From Mycteria americana (Eukaryota > Chordata > Aves > Ciconiiformes > Ciconiidae): 64,000 nucleotides of DNA. The notes beneath the pieces are model-generated. The model did no database searches and was not told the DNA's origin. It saw only the letters and a program-made list of their open reading frames with translations. A program made the position numbers and the translations under genes. The number at the start of each line of letters is the position of its first letter. Positions within the stretch are counted from its first letter, which is position 1. This document shows, in pieces, positions 28,201-43,200 of this stretch. The stretch is taken from assembly GCF_035582795.1 (NCBI RefSeq), contig NC_134367.1, positions 994,501 through 1,058,500 on the forward strand, in the 5' to 3' direction.

Positions 28201-31200
28201 AATATTTCCTGCTAAAACAGCAGTTAAGCTTTTGGATGTGATGAGGTGCCCGTGTGAATGACTTCATTACCCTGTCTAGAGGTACTATAAATAATCCAGA
28301 TGGCTCTTCCGCAAGAATCCCTAAGTCATCGTAACCTCCCTGGAGAGAGCAGGGGCCTTGTCCTCAAATGCTGTGTTGCTGTTTTCAGGTAGAAGGGGAA
28401 TAAATGATAAAGACTTAGTCTATCATAAACCATCCTTATTTTTAATAGCTCTTCAGTAATCCTCTGGTGCAAAAATCATTTTTGTGGTATCTTTTTTTGA
28501 GAAATGGTGGTGGCTTTTCAGTTGTGCTCTACGGATACTGTAGTTAGGGCAGGTCTGTCGGCGGTAGCTGTTCCTCTGGGCAGTGGTGTTGCTCCCTAGT
28601 GCTCCTAAGCACTGGAAGCTTCTCTTAAACGGGCTGCTGCCTGGTGTCCCCTCTCCCCAAACGCTGCTAACTTTAGTAGTTTCTATGCTGCCTCTCATGC
28701 TAACAGCAGATTTTCTTTATTTTTAATACTAAAAATGTTAGTATAAGTAGCTTCCAGTCAATGTATACTTGAGATCTTAATTTTCTTTAGTAATTTTTTT
28801 TATTGGCATTCAGCATGTCAAGTTGATGACAGCTTGAAGTGAACTGTCGAAAAATGATCTGTCGGAGCTCTGCGGGCACGCTTTGTGAGGCTGGTTAGGG
28901 TCAGCAGGTAGAGCGCTGGCCTTTGCTGCCTGGGCATAAGCAGGTAGAGAGGGCCGTTCTTGCAAGGATGCCTGTCTAAAAAATTTGAATGTCAAAACTG
29001 AACTCAAGCATATAATTGCTATTGTTTGACTAAGTAAAATGCAAATTAAGATGAGTCACAAAAAATGTTTTCCCATGAAATCTGACTACCTCTAGTAATG
29101 TGCTGAAGAGAACAAAGCGTATGTGATCATTGTCAGATTCTCTCTAAGTTGCGCCTGCTGTAGGTACAGCTTTCCTGGATCTTAACCCATACTGAAGGTG
29201 CAGTTGCGTTCTGTGTTTCTGGTCTTTACTCATGCTGACTGCAACTCAACAAATCCAGAGAGGGAGGAAAAGCAGTATGATTTTTGAGGTTTGATCACCC
29301 CATATTTGTTCTGAACACGGCAAGGTCTTGACGCCAAAGCTGCGCTAGGAGTGTGCAAAACTGTATTGTTTTAAATGCAAAGGTATATGAAAACTACTTT
29401 CTGATTAAATCCTGTTTTTCTCAGGGTTTTTTATTATTATTATTTCTTTGGCCTTTATTAGAAGTGATTTTGAGTTGCTAAGCGCTTGCTTTGGAATCAT
29501 TGCATATTGGTACATTTAAGCAGTGAAATTTTTTAAAATCAATCCTCAGATATCAAAAATAGTAAATATAACAAGTTTTGTGGTACATCTTGTGAGGATT
29601 TGTTTGCCCGTGATTGTGATATATTAATATTGGGAAGAAAGGAGTCCCAGATAGAGAATGGGGAAAAACTCAGCAGATTGTGGGAAAACAAACTAGGCAG
29701 AAATTACGGTTTGAATTCTGAAAATGCTTTCAAGCTGTATGGTGGTTGCAATGAAGTTTGAAAACCAAGTAGTTTCTGGGGTCCAAAAGAAGAGTATTAC
29801 TACAGCAGTTGAAAGTACTGGCTTGCTTTTTCCTTATATTCCTTTTCTGTCTCATATCTATAGCTTGTCGACTTGCAGGAGCAGCAACCAACTTGGAGTT
29901 CTGTTTATATTGTGCCCAGGCTGTGGTTCAGTCTGTATTTGACTCCTGGCACAGAGCAAGTGAATTAGGAAAAAAAAAAAACCAACAAACCAACGAACAC
30001 ACCCCCCACCCCCCCAACAAAAACCTCACCCCAACTCCTGTTCATTTGTTTCCATGACAGGGGGTCCAGAAATCATCAGGCAGCAAGAGATGCAAAAATC
30101 GTTTCTATGCATAAGTAACTGAAATGTAAAACTTGCTGTCATGGGAAGTTTTGGAGGGAAAAATATAAATGGGTTCAGAATGAAAGTAGAAAATAGAAGT
30201 GGATCCATTGGTGGCTGTCAGATTAGATGGTCTGGATGCGTTCTCGAGCTTGGGAATCCCCTCAGCTCTTGGTTGCTGGAGGTGGAAGGAGTATTCTTTG
30301 GCCTTGAGAGAGTGGTTCTCCTCACCTCTGTCTGCTGGGATGCCCAGGAGAAGGGTTGCAGAGCAAATTGGGCTGATGGTGTGATACCGTATGATTGAGG
30401 GTGTTTGGTGGTGTTTTTGTTTTGTTTTAATCTAGGGCCATGGATAATGAGCAGCAGTTTGGCTTGTGCATCCCTCACGGTGCTGATGAGAAGTGTGTGG
30501 ATAGCTGTACCGTGAAGAGCTGAGGAACTGAGCTGGCTGGAAACTTTTTTTTTAACATTGCTATTTTTTCAGCTGAGCTGGATCAGTTCCCCGATCTGGC
30601 TTCTTATGTTACTATATAAATCTCTACTGGCAGAGTGGATAGGGTATCTGGGGACGTGGAAACACCGGAATAGGTGGTACTTGTACTGAGAAGTTACTTG
30701 TGAAAATTCACGTTTGGGTTGCTGTTCCATGCTAACAAAGCTCTTGGCAGCGGTGCCAGTGCCTCGTGTTCCCTCCTCCCTGCCCCCAGTATGAAACAAA
30801 CCGTAAACTGGACTTGCTCTTCTCCCTGTGCTTCTGCTGTCACTGCCTCGGGGCAAAACCAGCTGGTGAAGGTTGAGAACGCTGCCGAACTCCTTACTCG
30901 GGCACATACCTGTGCGGTGGCAGCACAGGACACGTAGCCCTGCTGCTCCTTTTTCTGTTTGTCCTTGCACTGCTGTGCTATTTATGCTCAACTGAAACTA
31001 ATAGGCAGCTGTTACCTAAATGTGCGAAGTACGATCAGGAGACATGGAGACAAACGGGAAGGAGCATGCGGAGGTTGGCTGCTCCAATTAAGCCGGTGCT
31101 GTGTCCAGGAGGAGACCGAACTGTCGCTTCAACAGTAAGTGGCAAAGATAAAGAGTGGATGAAGTCGCTAATGTTTTCTAAGGTAAAGTGTTTCAGATTT

Positions 31201-34200
31201 GGAGCGCAGGCCTGTAGCTTGTGACAGGCTGTCCGAATAATCCATGGTCTGCTCTTGAATTTTACAAGACCAAATGAAATGCCTGTTGACGTTGGTAGAA
31301 AACTTCTCAGGAACTGATAGGCAGGGATGCAACCTTCATTTTAGAAACCAAGGACTGTTTTTTTTTAGTGCCTTGTTGAGTGATAAGCACAACTGGGGGG
31401 TGCAGAGAAGTGATTTCCTCTTGACTTACCTCTTCCGAAAGATAAATCTGTTACTCCCCTCTCTTTATCCTGAGAAAATCCTTAGTCTTTTCTACCCTTA
31501 AAGTTAATATTGATGTTTAATTAGAGGATTGGTTGAGAGTCTATTGATAAATACTTCATCAAGGGATAGAAAAAAAAATCCTAAGTTGAAGGGGTTTTTT
31601 TTAGCTTGTGCTAAGCAGATGTTGCTGCCTGTAGTCCAGCGGTGCTGCATGTGTGGGTTTTGTCTTGGCACGCCACACTCGCTGTACCCACTCCTGGCAG
31701 CCCTCGGGAGCAGGGTCTGGGCCACTTCCACCATTTGGGTGGCAACAGCTTGCTCTTGTCCTCCTACTCACTGGAGCTGTGGAAGGGCAGCGTGTTCTTG
31801 CTTGTTAGCAGCGGCGTGGAGGAAGGAGCAGGAGAATCTCGGGAAGGATGGTGGCTGGCTGCTCCTGCCAGGAAACTTCATCCCGCCTGGGGCTGAGAAA
31901 TGCCTGGGAAGGACATTGGATGAGAGCAGGTTGCACGGATTCTCCCAGCAGCGGCAGCCAGCGCCTGTTTTGCTACGTGACCTTCTGACGACACGTGGAG
32001 AAGGGTTTTATGTAACCCTTGCGAGGGGGTAAGGTACTTCAGAAACACTTTGTGAAGAACGGGCTTGTCGAATTCCTAGTGCTTTGGGAATTCCCTGTCT
32101 GGCCCTGGGGAAACAGGAAAGGGACCAGAGCTGCTGCTCCAAGTCTTCTTGAATGTTTAGTGTTTCAGTACAACTTAACTGTGTGGGTTTTTCTTTTCTG
32201 TGTGGGTTTAACTAGAAGTCTCTGCATGTTTTTGTTCTTTTCTATAGATAAAACAACTCGAGGCTTTCTTTCCCACTGGGTTTGTGACTGTTTTATACTG
32301 CGTAACCTGGAGAAATACCCGTTTCTGTCTTGCATTTCCAAAATCTGACTTAACGCTCTCTGAGAGGCCTGCTTGCTTAATTGCCGTTAGGTATGGAGTA
32401 CCTACACTGACATCCATACCTGTACAGCTTTTTCCTCAAGGAAACTGGTATTTTTTCATATTCAGACTACTGATTAGCTCTACAGATACCAGATATGCTG
32501 AAGCAGTTGTTGGATTGGGGGGAGTGCTGGAAACAGTCTCTTCCCATTAACGTGGGTCTGGTGTGGCGTGCTGGGAATTCCTTTAGTACCGCAGTCTGAC
32601 AGGGCTGTGATCAACATCATAGAGTCACATAATGGTTTGGGTGGGAAGGGACCTTTAAAGGCCATCCAGTCCAGCCCCCTGCCACGAGCAGGGACATCTT
32701 CAACCAGAGCAGGTTGCTCGGAGCCCCGGCCAACCTGACCTGGAATGTTTCCAGGGACGGGGCATCGACCACCTCTCTGGGCAACGTGGGCCAGTGTCTC
32801 ACCACCCTCAGCATAAACAATTTCTTCCTTATCTCTAGTCTGAATCTCCCCTCTCTTAGTTTAAAACCATTCCCCTTTGTCCTATTGCTTCAGGCCCTGC
32901 TAAAAAGTCTGTCCCCATCTTTCTTACAAGCCCCCTTCAGGTACTGGCAGGCTGCTATAAGGTCTCCCCGCAGCCTTCTCTTCTCCAGGCTGAACAACCC
33001 CAGCTCTCTCAGCCCTTCCTCACAGCAGAGGTGTTCCAGCCCTCTGACCATTTCCGTGGCCTCCTCTGGACCCGCTCCAGCAGGTCCATGTCTTTCCTGT
33101 GCTGAGGACCCCCGAGCTGGACGCAGCACTGCAGGGGGGGTCTGACCAGAGCGGAGTCGAGGGGCAGAATCCCCTCCCTCGACCTGCTGGCCACGCTGCG
33201 GGTGATGCAGCCCAGGACACGGTTGGCTTTCTGGGCTGTGAGCGCACATTGTCGGCTCATGTCCAGCTTTTCATCCACCAGTACCACCAAGTCCTTTTCC
33301 TTAGGGCTGCTCTCCATCCCTTCATCCCCCAGCCTGTATTGATACCAGGGATTGCCCCAACCCATGTGCAGGACCTTGCCCTTGGCCTTGTTGGATCTCA
33401 GGAGGTTCACATGGGCCCACTTCTCCAGCTTGTCCAGGTCCTTCTGGATGGCATTCTGTCCTCCAGGCATGACAACTGCACTGCTCAGCTTGGTGTCATC
33501 TGCAAACTTGCTGAGGGTGCACTTGATCCCACTGTCCATGTCATTGATGAAGATACCATCCTTAGTGGGAGGCTGTCTTGGCCCAAGATCTGAGCTTCGG
33601 AACCCTTAAAAGATGGAGTTATGGAGACGGGTAGTACTGTGATAACTTCAGGCGTTTACCCATTGTAGGTCAGGGTATGGTACCACTGACTTGCCTGTCC
33701 TTTGGTTTATGAGGCTATCAGAAGGTTCTTTAAAGCTGGTCTTGTCAGGTTGTGTCATTTGTGGCTTATGAGATCAAACCCTTGTTTGTTTGTTTCATGG
33801 CAACATTCACTGAACAGTATGCACCTGGTCCAAATAAAAAGTTATTTTGCCTTCTGAGATGGTTATGTCTTAACTCGGTCTCACCAGCATTTTAGTCTTC
33901 TAGAGTAAAGGTGATTTTACATTTTACTTTAGATGTTCAGTTATTAACTTCAGGTGTATGAATTAATCTATTGATGCCTGACATGTTACCCATTCTTCCT
34001 CACCACCAAATCTCATTGGCAGCTGACTTCCTAACTTGATTGCACTTCTTAAATTATTTCCATAAATGTCTGAACCTTGATGGTTTAAAAAAGCTGAAAA
34101 TGTTGGTAGTAATATCTAGATGTTCCCAGTTCCTTAGGTAGTGATCTTAATTTTACACCCTCCAAGGCTTGCTGCAGTCTGTGTCTTATCCTCTTCCCTT

Positions 34201-37200
34201 CCTTTTCTGAAATGGGATTCCTCTAGCATAACTAGCTCGTTAAAAGCCGAACTGTCAGCATGGGCTAGCTGTGTAGGCTCCTTCTGTAACTGGGGCGAAG
34301 GAAAGTAAGAAACTCCATCCATCTGAACATGGCAATATGTACGCATGCCTCTCTGTCACTTTAGAGGAAGCTTAGATGTGTAGCCTAAATATAGCTGTCT
34401 AATTGTTGGTTAAATGAGTCCCACCAACGCTTCTGTTTCATTAAGCATACTGTGAAATGCTTTCATCTCAACATAACTTTTTGATCTTGCCAGTAAACAA
34501 CAAATTTTTTATTTTTTTTTTTTTAGCTACTCAGGTGTCTGGCAAAAACAAAGATAACTACTGGCTAGTTCTTTGGGTTTTGTACTTAACATTGGTATGT
34601 CTGGGACAGCAGGCAGCAGAAATGTGAGTTCTCTGGAAAATCCGATGCTTTTTATTCCTACTTCAGTGACCAGGACTAGCGAACAGAAATGCTGGTGGTG
34701 CATGGAAGGGGGCTCAAAGCCCACCTGCAACAGTGTTAGACTGCTAGTGTCTGCTCAGTCGTGGTGGCCATGTGCCACAGGGCACTTGAGACCTTGACGC
34801 AGCCAGAGAACCAGGAGGATGCGGCTGCCCAGGTTTGGGTCCCAGGCGTTCGCTGCAGTGCTGCCTGAGGCTGCTGCTGAGGGCAAGAAACAGTGGACAC
34901 AAGTCACAACGGGGAAAATTCGACCTGGGTATTAGGAAGAAATTGTGATGAAGGTGGTCTGTGACTGGAACAGAAATGCAGAGAGATGATGGGATTGCCA
35001 TCCTTGGAGTAATGAAAATATTTCTAGAAGAGACCCCAGGCAACCTGAGTCAAGGTGGCCCTGCTGTGGGGTGTTAGAAGCGCACACTCCGTGCTCCACA
35101 GTCTGCCTTAGTCTCGCTGTTGGTCCTGGGTGCCAGGACAGGACCTGGGTTGGAGGTGGGGATTCTCAGTGTGTGTCAGGGCTGCTGCTGGATACCATCA
35201 AAAGCACTACAGTCTGGAGAGATTCCTGCTGGAGGTCTCCTTTTGATCTTCAGAGCAGTAGATAATGGCCACCAGCTTTGTAAAGAGTTTCTAACAAAGT
35301 AGTTTCTTAAGAGGTAGAAGAAACAACTGATAAAGAAGGCATGTGATGTCTTGCTCAGAGCAAGTGCAGGTACTCCTCGCCTAGCTTTTGCAGGAGCTTC
35401 AGCACTGCTGCTGAATCTGAGCAGGCACCTCTTTGGTCAGAGCTGCTGTCAGCGTTGTGGTTTCTCACCTTGTAACTTAACGGTACTGCTGGTCCAGCTA
35501 TTGGTAAAACCCTGCTTTAACCTCAATTCTTTCTGCATAAATCCGGATGTTATTTTCTAACATAGTTCCTTTCAATATTGTAGTCAGATGCTTAGCTGCA
35601 GAATAGGGATGTGGGATACAGGGAGCTAGAGCAGGTCCTTTGCTGAGGTGGATGGCTGACTGTGTGGCTGCTCCTGGCTCCCTTCAGTGCAAAGGGAAAT
35701 GGGTTTATTCCATGCGAACTGAAACCAGGAGTCTCTGTGCTTGCCTTGCAGGTGTGCATCTCTTCCCGTCGTCTTGAGACACAATGCCTTTTCACTGGAG
35801 TTGAGAGTTGGCAAGGTGCAGCTTTAGGCTTTTTTCTTCTTGCAGATGAGGTGTAGCTAACCTTGTTGCAGCGTACAGCAAACTAAAGAATCCAAACAAG
35901 CCTTACGGCCTCCAGTGCTGCCTTGGGAGAGGCCGACATTTTGGGGTAGCAATAACTTTTGATTCTAGGCATGTCATGTGACATTCTTCCAGTTTCTTCC
36001 ACCCTTTCAAAGGCACATAATTCCTGTTTCTCAGGCTTTTTCTATGCATTCAATTTGAGTGTTGCAGTACTGGTAATAGCTAAAAAAGGTGATAAGACTT
36101 AATGAGAAATGTGATGCTTCTGGGCAATATTATAGCCTTGGTTTTTTTCTTCAATCTTTTTTCCTGCTAATTAGCTTGACAACACTGCCATTCATCTTCT
36201 CACTTGCTGGAGAACTTACGGAGGTTGGGTAGAAACATCTGGTGGTATAATACTTGATCTCCTCCAAGAGTAGGGAGGTGGAGGAACTTTGACGGTCACG
36301 CTGTGCCATATAGTTCTGATGCTTATGGTGTGGAAATTGTCTTCAGATTCTTAGAACTTGGTGTAAACCAAAGATAAATACCTGCTGCCGTGCTTTGACT
36401 CTGTGAAGTCTCTGTGTTTCTTGATGCTGAAGGTTCATCAATCAAAGCTTTTTATGTAACGTAGGTATTGCAGTATATGTATAAGTTGATATTCAGTAAC
36501 TAAAGACATCCTAAATAATATGGCAACTGCTTCAGTTAAATACCTGTGAAATTGCACAGATGTAGTGCAAGGAATGGAGCTTTGGAGTTGAACAGACTAT
36601 ATTTAACACTAGACACAGTGCCATTCTTTGGAGTCTCTGTAGGAAATAATAGGTGTGTCCTTAACCGGCAATTCCGTATTGAAAATTTTGCACAGAAAGG
36701 GCTGGGTCACAGCTTATCTCCAGCCCTCTGTGAATGGGAACGATGCTTAGATAGCATCTGAGACTGCAGTGCTTGGTGCTTTAGTAACGGCTTGGTGCTT
36801 TAGTAAATGTCGATGCGTCTCTAATGCCAACAATGACAAAACTTGCTGCTGTGGTGTAGCCTAGGTAGCTTGAGTTAGGGTACTTTAATAAATAATGGTA
36901 ATATTTTCTGTTTATAATGAAAGAAACCTGGTCATCCAGCAATAAGTGGTCACTTAAAAGCACATGCCCTCTTTTCAGTGAGTTGTAAAAGGCAGCTCGT
37001 AGATTGTTTCACCAGAGAAAACATTTAAAAGTCCAAGTGCAGTAACTACCTGGCCCTCCTAAAACTGCATTGACTTAAAATCTTTGAAAAAACTTCAGGC
37101 ATACTGTGAAGTGTGTAAAGCATTGCAAGCTTTCAGTTCTCGAGTACTGATAGTGACTGCATCATGCAGACAAATGTCAAAATCTGTTTGGAAACAACTG

Positions 37201-40200
37201 GAGAAGCTCTGACTCCTCAGTTTTGCTGTTAAAGGTTTGAAATCCTTGTGCAGTACCTGTGAGGGTGTTCCAGTGTATTCTAGTAGACTAAAATTGAGAT
37301 TGCAGACAACGACGAAGGTTCAGAGAGTCTCACTTCGGTGCAAGTAACCTGTCACATACGACAGGGGCAGAAACCATTTCTCAGGCCAGAACCAGTTATG
37401 AAGCCTTCTCATCTATCCAGGGTCTTTCATCTGCTGGCGTGGCTGCAACTAATTAAATGTAGGTCAGTGGGTTCAATGGGAAGTGTACGTTCCAGCAAGT
37501 TGCCTGGTCTGAAAATGTAAGTGATGGTCTGTCCTTCCGTTCTTCAGTAGTTCTAGCAGTAAGGAGTTTTAAATACTGAAACAAGGAGTAACGATCTGAG
37601 TTTCTGGACTGCAGTAAGTCATCGTTACAGAAGTTGGGAAGGCAGAGAGCTTCTGGGGTGCTCTTGAGCTTCGCAGCATTTATAACGGGTTGACTGGCTG
37701 AATCTTTTTAATGACCTCTAAGACACAGTACCTGCCAATTTGACAAAGCTAATGCTTTTCCTGAATGAATCTACTTCCCTTTGTTTACGTATTACCTGTC
37801 TTGTCAATCTGACGAGTATAAATTAGCCAGGGTAAGTGTTAACTCGAATTTTATTTTTATGTAACTTGAGGACAAAATCACTGTTACAGCAAGTAGTGAC
37901 AAATTTTCTGTTTCATAAATAGAAGCAGTTTATGTGAAAGCAGATTCATGTACCATATTTATTTTCTAGCTAACAAATACAGCAAAAGAAGGCTAAGACA
38001 GGTATGAAGACTGAATTAATTTACTGTAATTGAACTTGAACATACTTAGCGCACACGTTTGGTGGCTTGGAGCAGAATTCCAATTAGTTGTGAATTTTTG
38101 TGTGGACTATCAGCTTGCTGGAGTCCAGACCTTTCCCTGCCATGATTTTAGGTATGGGACCTAATGGGCTTCGTGACAAAGGGATTCATGGGGAGATGTG
38201 GCTGCTTCATGTGTTGCCCTCTTTAAAAATACATGCTGGTAAAGGTGGCTGGCAGAATTCTGCTGCCTGGGCCAGAAGTTTATTGAGTATATTAGAAAAT
38301 GAAAGATGTAATGGCAGAGAATTAAATCAGCCCTCAAACCTGGAATTAACTGCCACTAAGCAGAGATTGTTGCTGCATGGGAACAACTCTGAAGTAAGTA
38401 CTGTTTCTTGCTAGAACTTCATTTCCTTTTTTTTTCTTCCCCCGTTACTACCTTATGAATAAAAACCTTACTGTCTCTCTTGTCTCTTGGTATGCATAAA
38501 ATATCACGAAAATAGTTCCTTTGTTCATTTTCTTCTGTTTTGTTTGTGGGAGCCTTGTGTAAGGTTTAGCTGCTGGAATAACAAAATGATAAAGTTTCTT
38601 TTTTCTGAAAGAAGTAACTGCTTGTGTTGAAACTGTACGTGGTCTCATAGATCTAAGTGGCAGCGTAGGTGGTGTCAACAGGAAGCTTTAGTTCTCTTTC
38701 TGAACAGAGATTTTTTTACATGTAAATTTGAACTGTACTTTCACATGACTTCTGAAACTCCTTCGCTGGAGGGAATATGGTTAAGTGAAGAGAGATCCCA
38801 TGGGACCCTGGCTGGTTCATCTGCTTGCTTTGTGTGGCCACCTCAGATCTTTCCGCACAGCATGCTCTATCGAGGACTGCCTAACCCTAAGCGTTATAGG
38901 CTGTATATGGTTAGACTTCACCAGACAAAAGTTGCATTAATGCTTACAAATGAGATGAAGGCATCTGAGGAGGAGGGGATGAGAAGGCTTCATAACTGGT
39001 TCTGGCCTGAGAAATGGTTTCTGTCCCTGTCGTATGTGACAGGTTACTTGCACCAAAGTGAGACTCTCTGAACCTTCGTCGTTGTCTGCAATCTCAATTT
39101 CAGTCTACTTGGCGCAAATGGCAGGTAGAATGGCACTGCACCCAGAATTCATGGCAGCTGTGCTTTGAACATGTCTACTGAACTGATGGCCAAGTTAAAC
39201 GTGCCACAACCGTTGGAAACAGCTGTCACTTGATGTCCAGAACCTGGTGTCTGCATCCATTTTATTGGGAAATGGTCCTTGCCCTGGTTATCTCCTGAAC
39301 TTTGCCCAGGCCCTGATATGGAGAGTACTAGCTCTCAAGTCAAAACCGTGCCACAAACACATAGCCCACTGGCTGAAGTTCTGGTCCTGGGAAGGTCCCT
39401 TGCCATCAGCTGGCCTGCTGCTGCATGTGGCCATAGTGTGCTGTGCAGCGTTCCGTACCCTGGAGGGTTCACGGGCATAGCTATGGCAGTTCAAGAGCTC
39501 GCCCAAAGTCCCCTACCCTGTTGCTTTGCCCGAGGTAGAAAACCATGTTGTTCTTTTGTACTGCCTCAGCCGTCTCTGTCAATTTAAATCACCGATGGTG
39601 CATTTGTTAATCACCCAAAAGCGTGGCTTGAATTGCTGAGGCATGAATGCCTGTGCCGTTGTCGCTCCCTTTGAACACGGAGGAGGACGTGACACCTCTC
39701 AAGGAAAGGTTACTCAAAACTGGGTTGTTTTGAGCTCTTGTAGATTTAGCTTTAGTTTGTCAAGACACCTTTCCCTACAGACGTCTAGTCAGGCACCTCC
39801 AATTAATGTTTTTAGGCTCATATACCTTAATTCATCCCTTGGAGGAGTCATTATCTGCACTTAACAGGAATGCTGTATTTTGTACTAATCTTTGCAAGTA
39901 AACATCATTACTACCTTTTTGTTCGCAGGTCAGTATTTAAATGGATGCAGTAGATGGAGTAAGGGAGCTGGAACTTGAGATACATGTAAAATTCTTAGTA
40001 AATCACTGTCTGTGTCATTGTTGAATGAGGCAGTGCCATTTTAAGTTCCTTCCAAGCAGGTCCACGTGATGGGACCTCGACTCTGACTGTGTGCTGAATA
40101 GCACTGGTGCCTTTCTTACCTTCTGATTATTTGGATTTGCTGTTTTTATTCCAGGTATGGGGATGAACAGCACTTCACATTGTAATCAATCTATTAAACA

Positions 40201-43200
40201 TCTGAACAATGCCACTTGAAGAGAAGCAGCTTCACGGGATTCTTGATGTGTTGATACTGTTTGCTTCCTTACAGCCTTGTGGCTTCCGAGACCTAAATGT
40301 GTGGATGTAATCTGTATTTTTAAAAAAAAAAGAAAAGTCTTACTGCTTGTGTTCCAGCTAATATAAAGAATTTACGTCTGCAAATATCAGTGCAATAACA
40401 GCAAGGTAATGGACTTCTTTCCATTGGAGGGGAGTAAAGTGAAAAGAAAGAGATGTCAGGATTTGTTTCTGGAGATGGTTAACTTTTTAAATATAGGTGA
40501 CAAAGAATAGTGGAGGGGCGGAAGGTCACGGTTGCTGTGTCGGTGCAGCAACCTGGTGTATGGAGAGCAGACGACTCACCACACCTCTGTCTCCTTGATT
40601 ATTTGATTTTTTTTCTCATGTATTTATTTTTAAATACTGCCCCAAGTGCTCTTAAAGAGTTTCTGGTAGGAACATTGACTTCTGTGATGATTTATTCCAG
40701 AATTAACATGTACGTGTTAACTTGTGATTTTAATATAAATCTCTGAAGAATGATTGTTGAGGGGGTTTCAAGTGAGGCTAGTAATGAGAGAAAAATTTTG
40801 GCATGCTAGAAGGCTGTAGTCTTGACCTAGATTTAATATACATCCTTGAAACGACTTGATGCACAAAGGAAGCTTGCATGCTTACAACTCACTGCCGCTT
40901 TGAAGGGAAACGGGAACACTTCAAAAAGAATTTCAAGTTGGGAAAGTGCCCTTCACTCTTGCAGTTCTGAATCTCGTAATTCTGAACATTGCTGTTCATC
41001 TCTGAACTGGCTGGTGGCTGCAGGCGGAATATGAGGCAGAGTGCTTGGAAAACTAGCGAGGCAGTTGCAGATGGGGAAGCAGCAGTGCAGCTTGAGGATC
41101 CCCCGTTTCTGCAAGCGGTGAAGAGGTGAATGAATTCACAGTATGCGGCCCTTCCCAGATAAGAGGTCAGCTGGATAACAATGGCCTTCTATTGTTTGGG
41201 GGGGATTAAGCCAGGTATTTTGGGGGATATAAGCCACAGGACTGAATTTGTCACCAAAATGAATATTCGGCCGAGTCCCCCTTATCAGTTAGCTGGTGTT
41301 GATTTGCATACATCAAATATCCCTGCAATGCCGAGTCTTACTGCAGTTCCTTGTTTGTTCGTGATGTGTGACAGCATTTGAAAGCACAACAAATGCAGGT
41401 GTCTAGAATGGAAGAATGTAGGTCATACTAAGAAGCTGCCGTCTCGCAGGGTTGTCATCTGCTTCGTTAAGAATGGATTAATTGGTAGGAGATGATCTGG
41501 CAACAGTGCTACTGCTAATGTCCTGCGTTCTCCCTTACATCACCAACTCTGGAATTTATCTGTATTGATACGGTATTAGTGAAACATAGCCTGTGAAGAC
41601 AGTTTTATAAAGATACTGTAAAATCATACTGAAAAATTGAAGATTCATGAAAGAGTCATGGGTGTCACTAGGAGGGGCTGATAGGACTTGATCAATCTGT
41701 TGAAAAGGAAATACACTTTTTTTTTAAAAGAATCTCTAGTTTAGCAAATGTGTTAAAAGCCAAAGGTATGTGGATTGTTTGGATTTTGAGAATCTACTGC
41801 ATTCCTAAAAATAGATGCTAGAATTAAATGGTGGTTTATTAAAATACACACCATCACACTAGCAAATATCAGTGGGTAAGAATCTTTAGCTTATCTTTAT
41901 AGAGGGAGAGAGGTGTGCTCATAATTACTTTTCTTGATACCTGCTCTAGAAAAATACCAATTTTCAGGATACTTCAGGTACCGTGGATCCCTAGCAGTTG
42001 AGGATACAGTTATTGCCCCAGCAGTTTCTCTGCTTGTTAGTATGAATGTTACTAAGAAAACCAGTTCTGTGGAGCTGTTGCTGTCAAGGTGGCATGGATT
42101 GAGGCTGGTGACCTCGACGTAAAGGAGTGAATGTCTACCCAAGTGACGGTTCATGAAGGTACTAAACCAAAGTATGCAGGGGGTTGTTCAGTGAACGGGT
42201 GACTAGTAGAGCACTTGGGGAAGGTCCTTCGGGAAAGGAGAGGTCTCTAGGTGATAGACTCAGTCTGAGGGTGGGAGGATTGACACCAGTGACTGGATGT
42301 GTGGGGAAAAAAATGTAACACTAATCATATCATTTGTGGCTGGTGGAATTACAATAATTAAATCACTTGTTTCTGTTACCATGGTCCTCCCATGCCTTGC
42401 TCGATGAAAACCGGGCTCTCAAACAGGACTCTTACCTTCGTGGATGTTTTCTCTTGCCCAGTTGTTGTGGAACTTTCTTGGACTACTAGAATTAACTAAG
42501 TGTACATTTCCTAAGGTTTCACGTAAGGTATGTGTTACTTTATTTAGATGCAACTTCTGGTGCTCTGTAAATGCTGAATTGTCACGACTTGAAACCTTGC
42601 AGAGCCGGAAGAGTGAGTTCGTGTTGCTGCTCTAGTTTGTGCACTCTGCACTAGGAAAGTCTTAGTGCAGAGAAGATGAAACACTGAAACGCGTGAATTC
42701 ACTGAATTTCTGTTTTACTACAGCATAAATCCATAGTCTGCTCATATCTTGAGTACTTCGTTACACTCCTGGTCACTGAATGTCAAAAACGATGGAATTA
42801 AAGGTTTAGAAGAGGCCAGCAAAGACAACCAAAAGGCCATTTCAGTGTCACCTGCTCTGTGATTCCTGATACCCTCCATGTTGGTCCTGGGGGGCTGCTG
42901 CTGGTTCTCCCCATGGCCTTCTCCAGGCAGTGGCTCTGAGAGTCCTGCACTGCCTCGATTCATTTTCTGGGGCCCCTTTGCTCCGAGTGCTGAGGCTCTG
43001 CTCGCCAGTCGTGGCACTGGGCTGCTGTGTCTGAACAAGTTATGTAGGTGCTCCCTAGCCTCCAGCTGAATAGGAGTCCTGAGTCATTGTAACTTTGGAG
43101 ACTGCAAGGAGACTCTCATCTAAGTTTGTATCATGAATGATGGTAATCTGGGTTTTTGGTAAGTATTTGTTTTAGGTCTGACCAGTGTGGTAGTAGCCTT

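Noticed and set aside
33009-33539. 176-codon minus-strand frame as a host gene
   Set aside because: It is the reverse-transcriptase remnant of a CR1 LINE (FADD motif) and is frameshifted and truncated.
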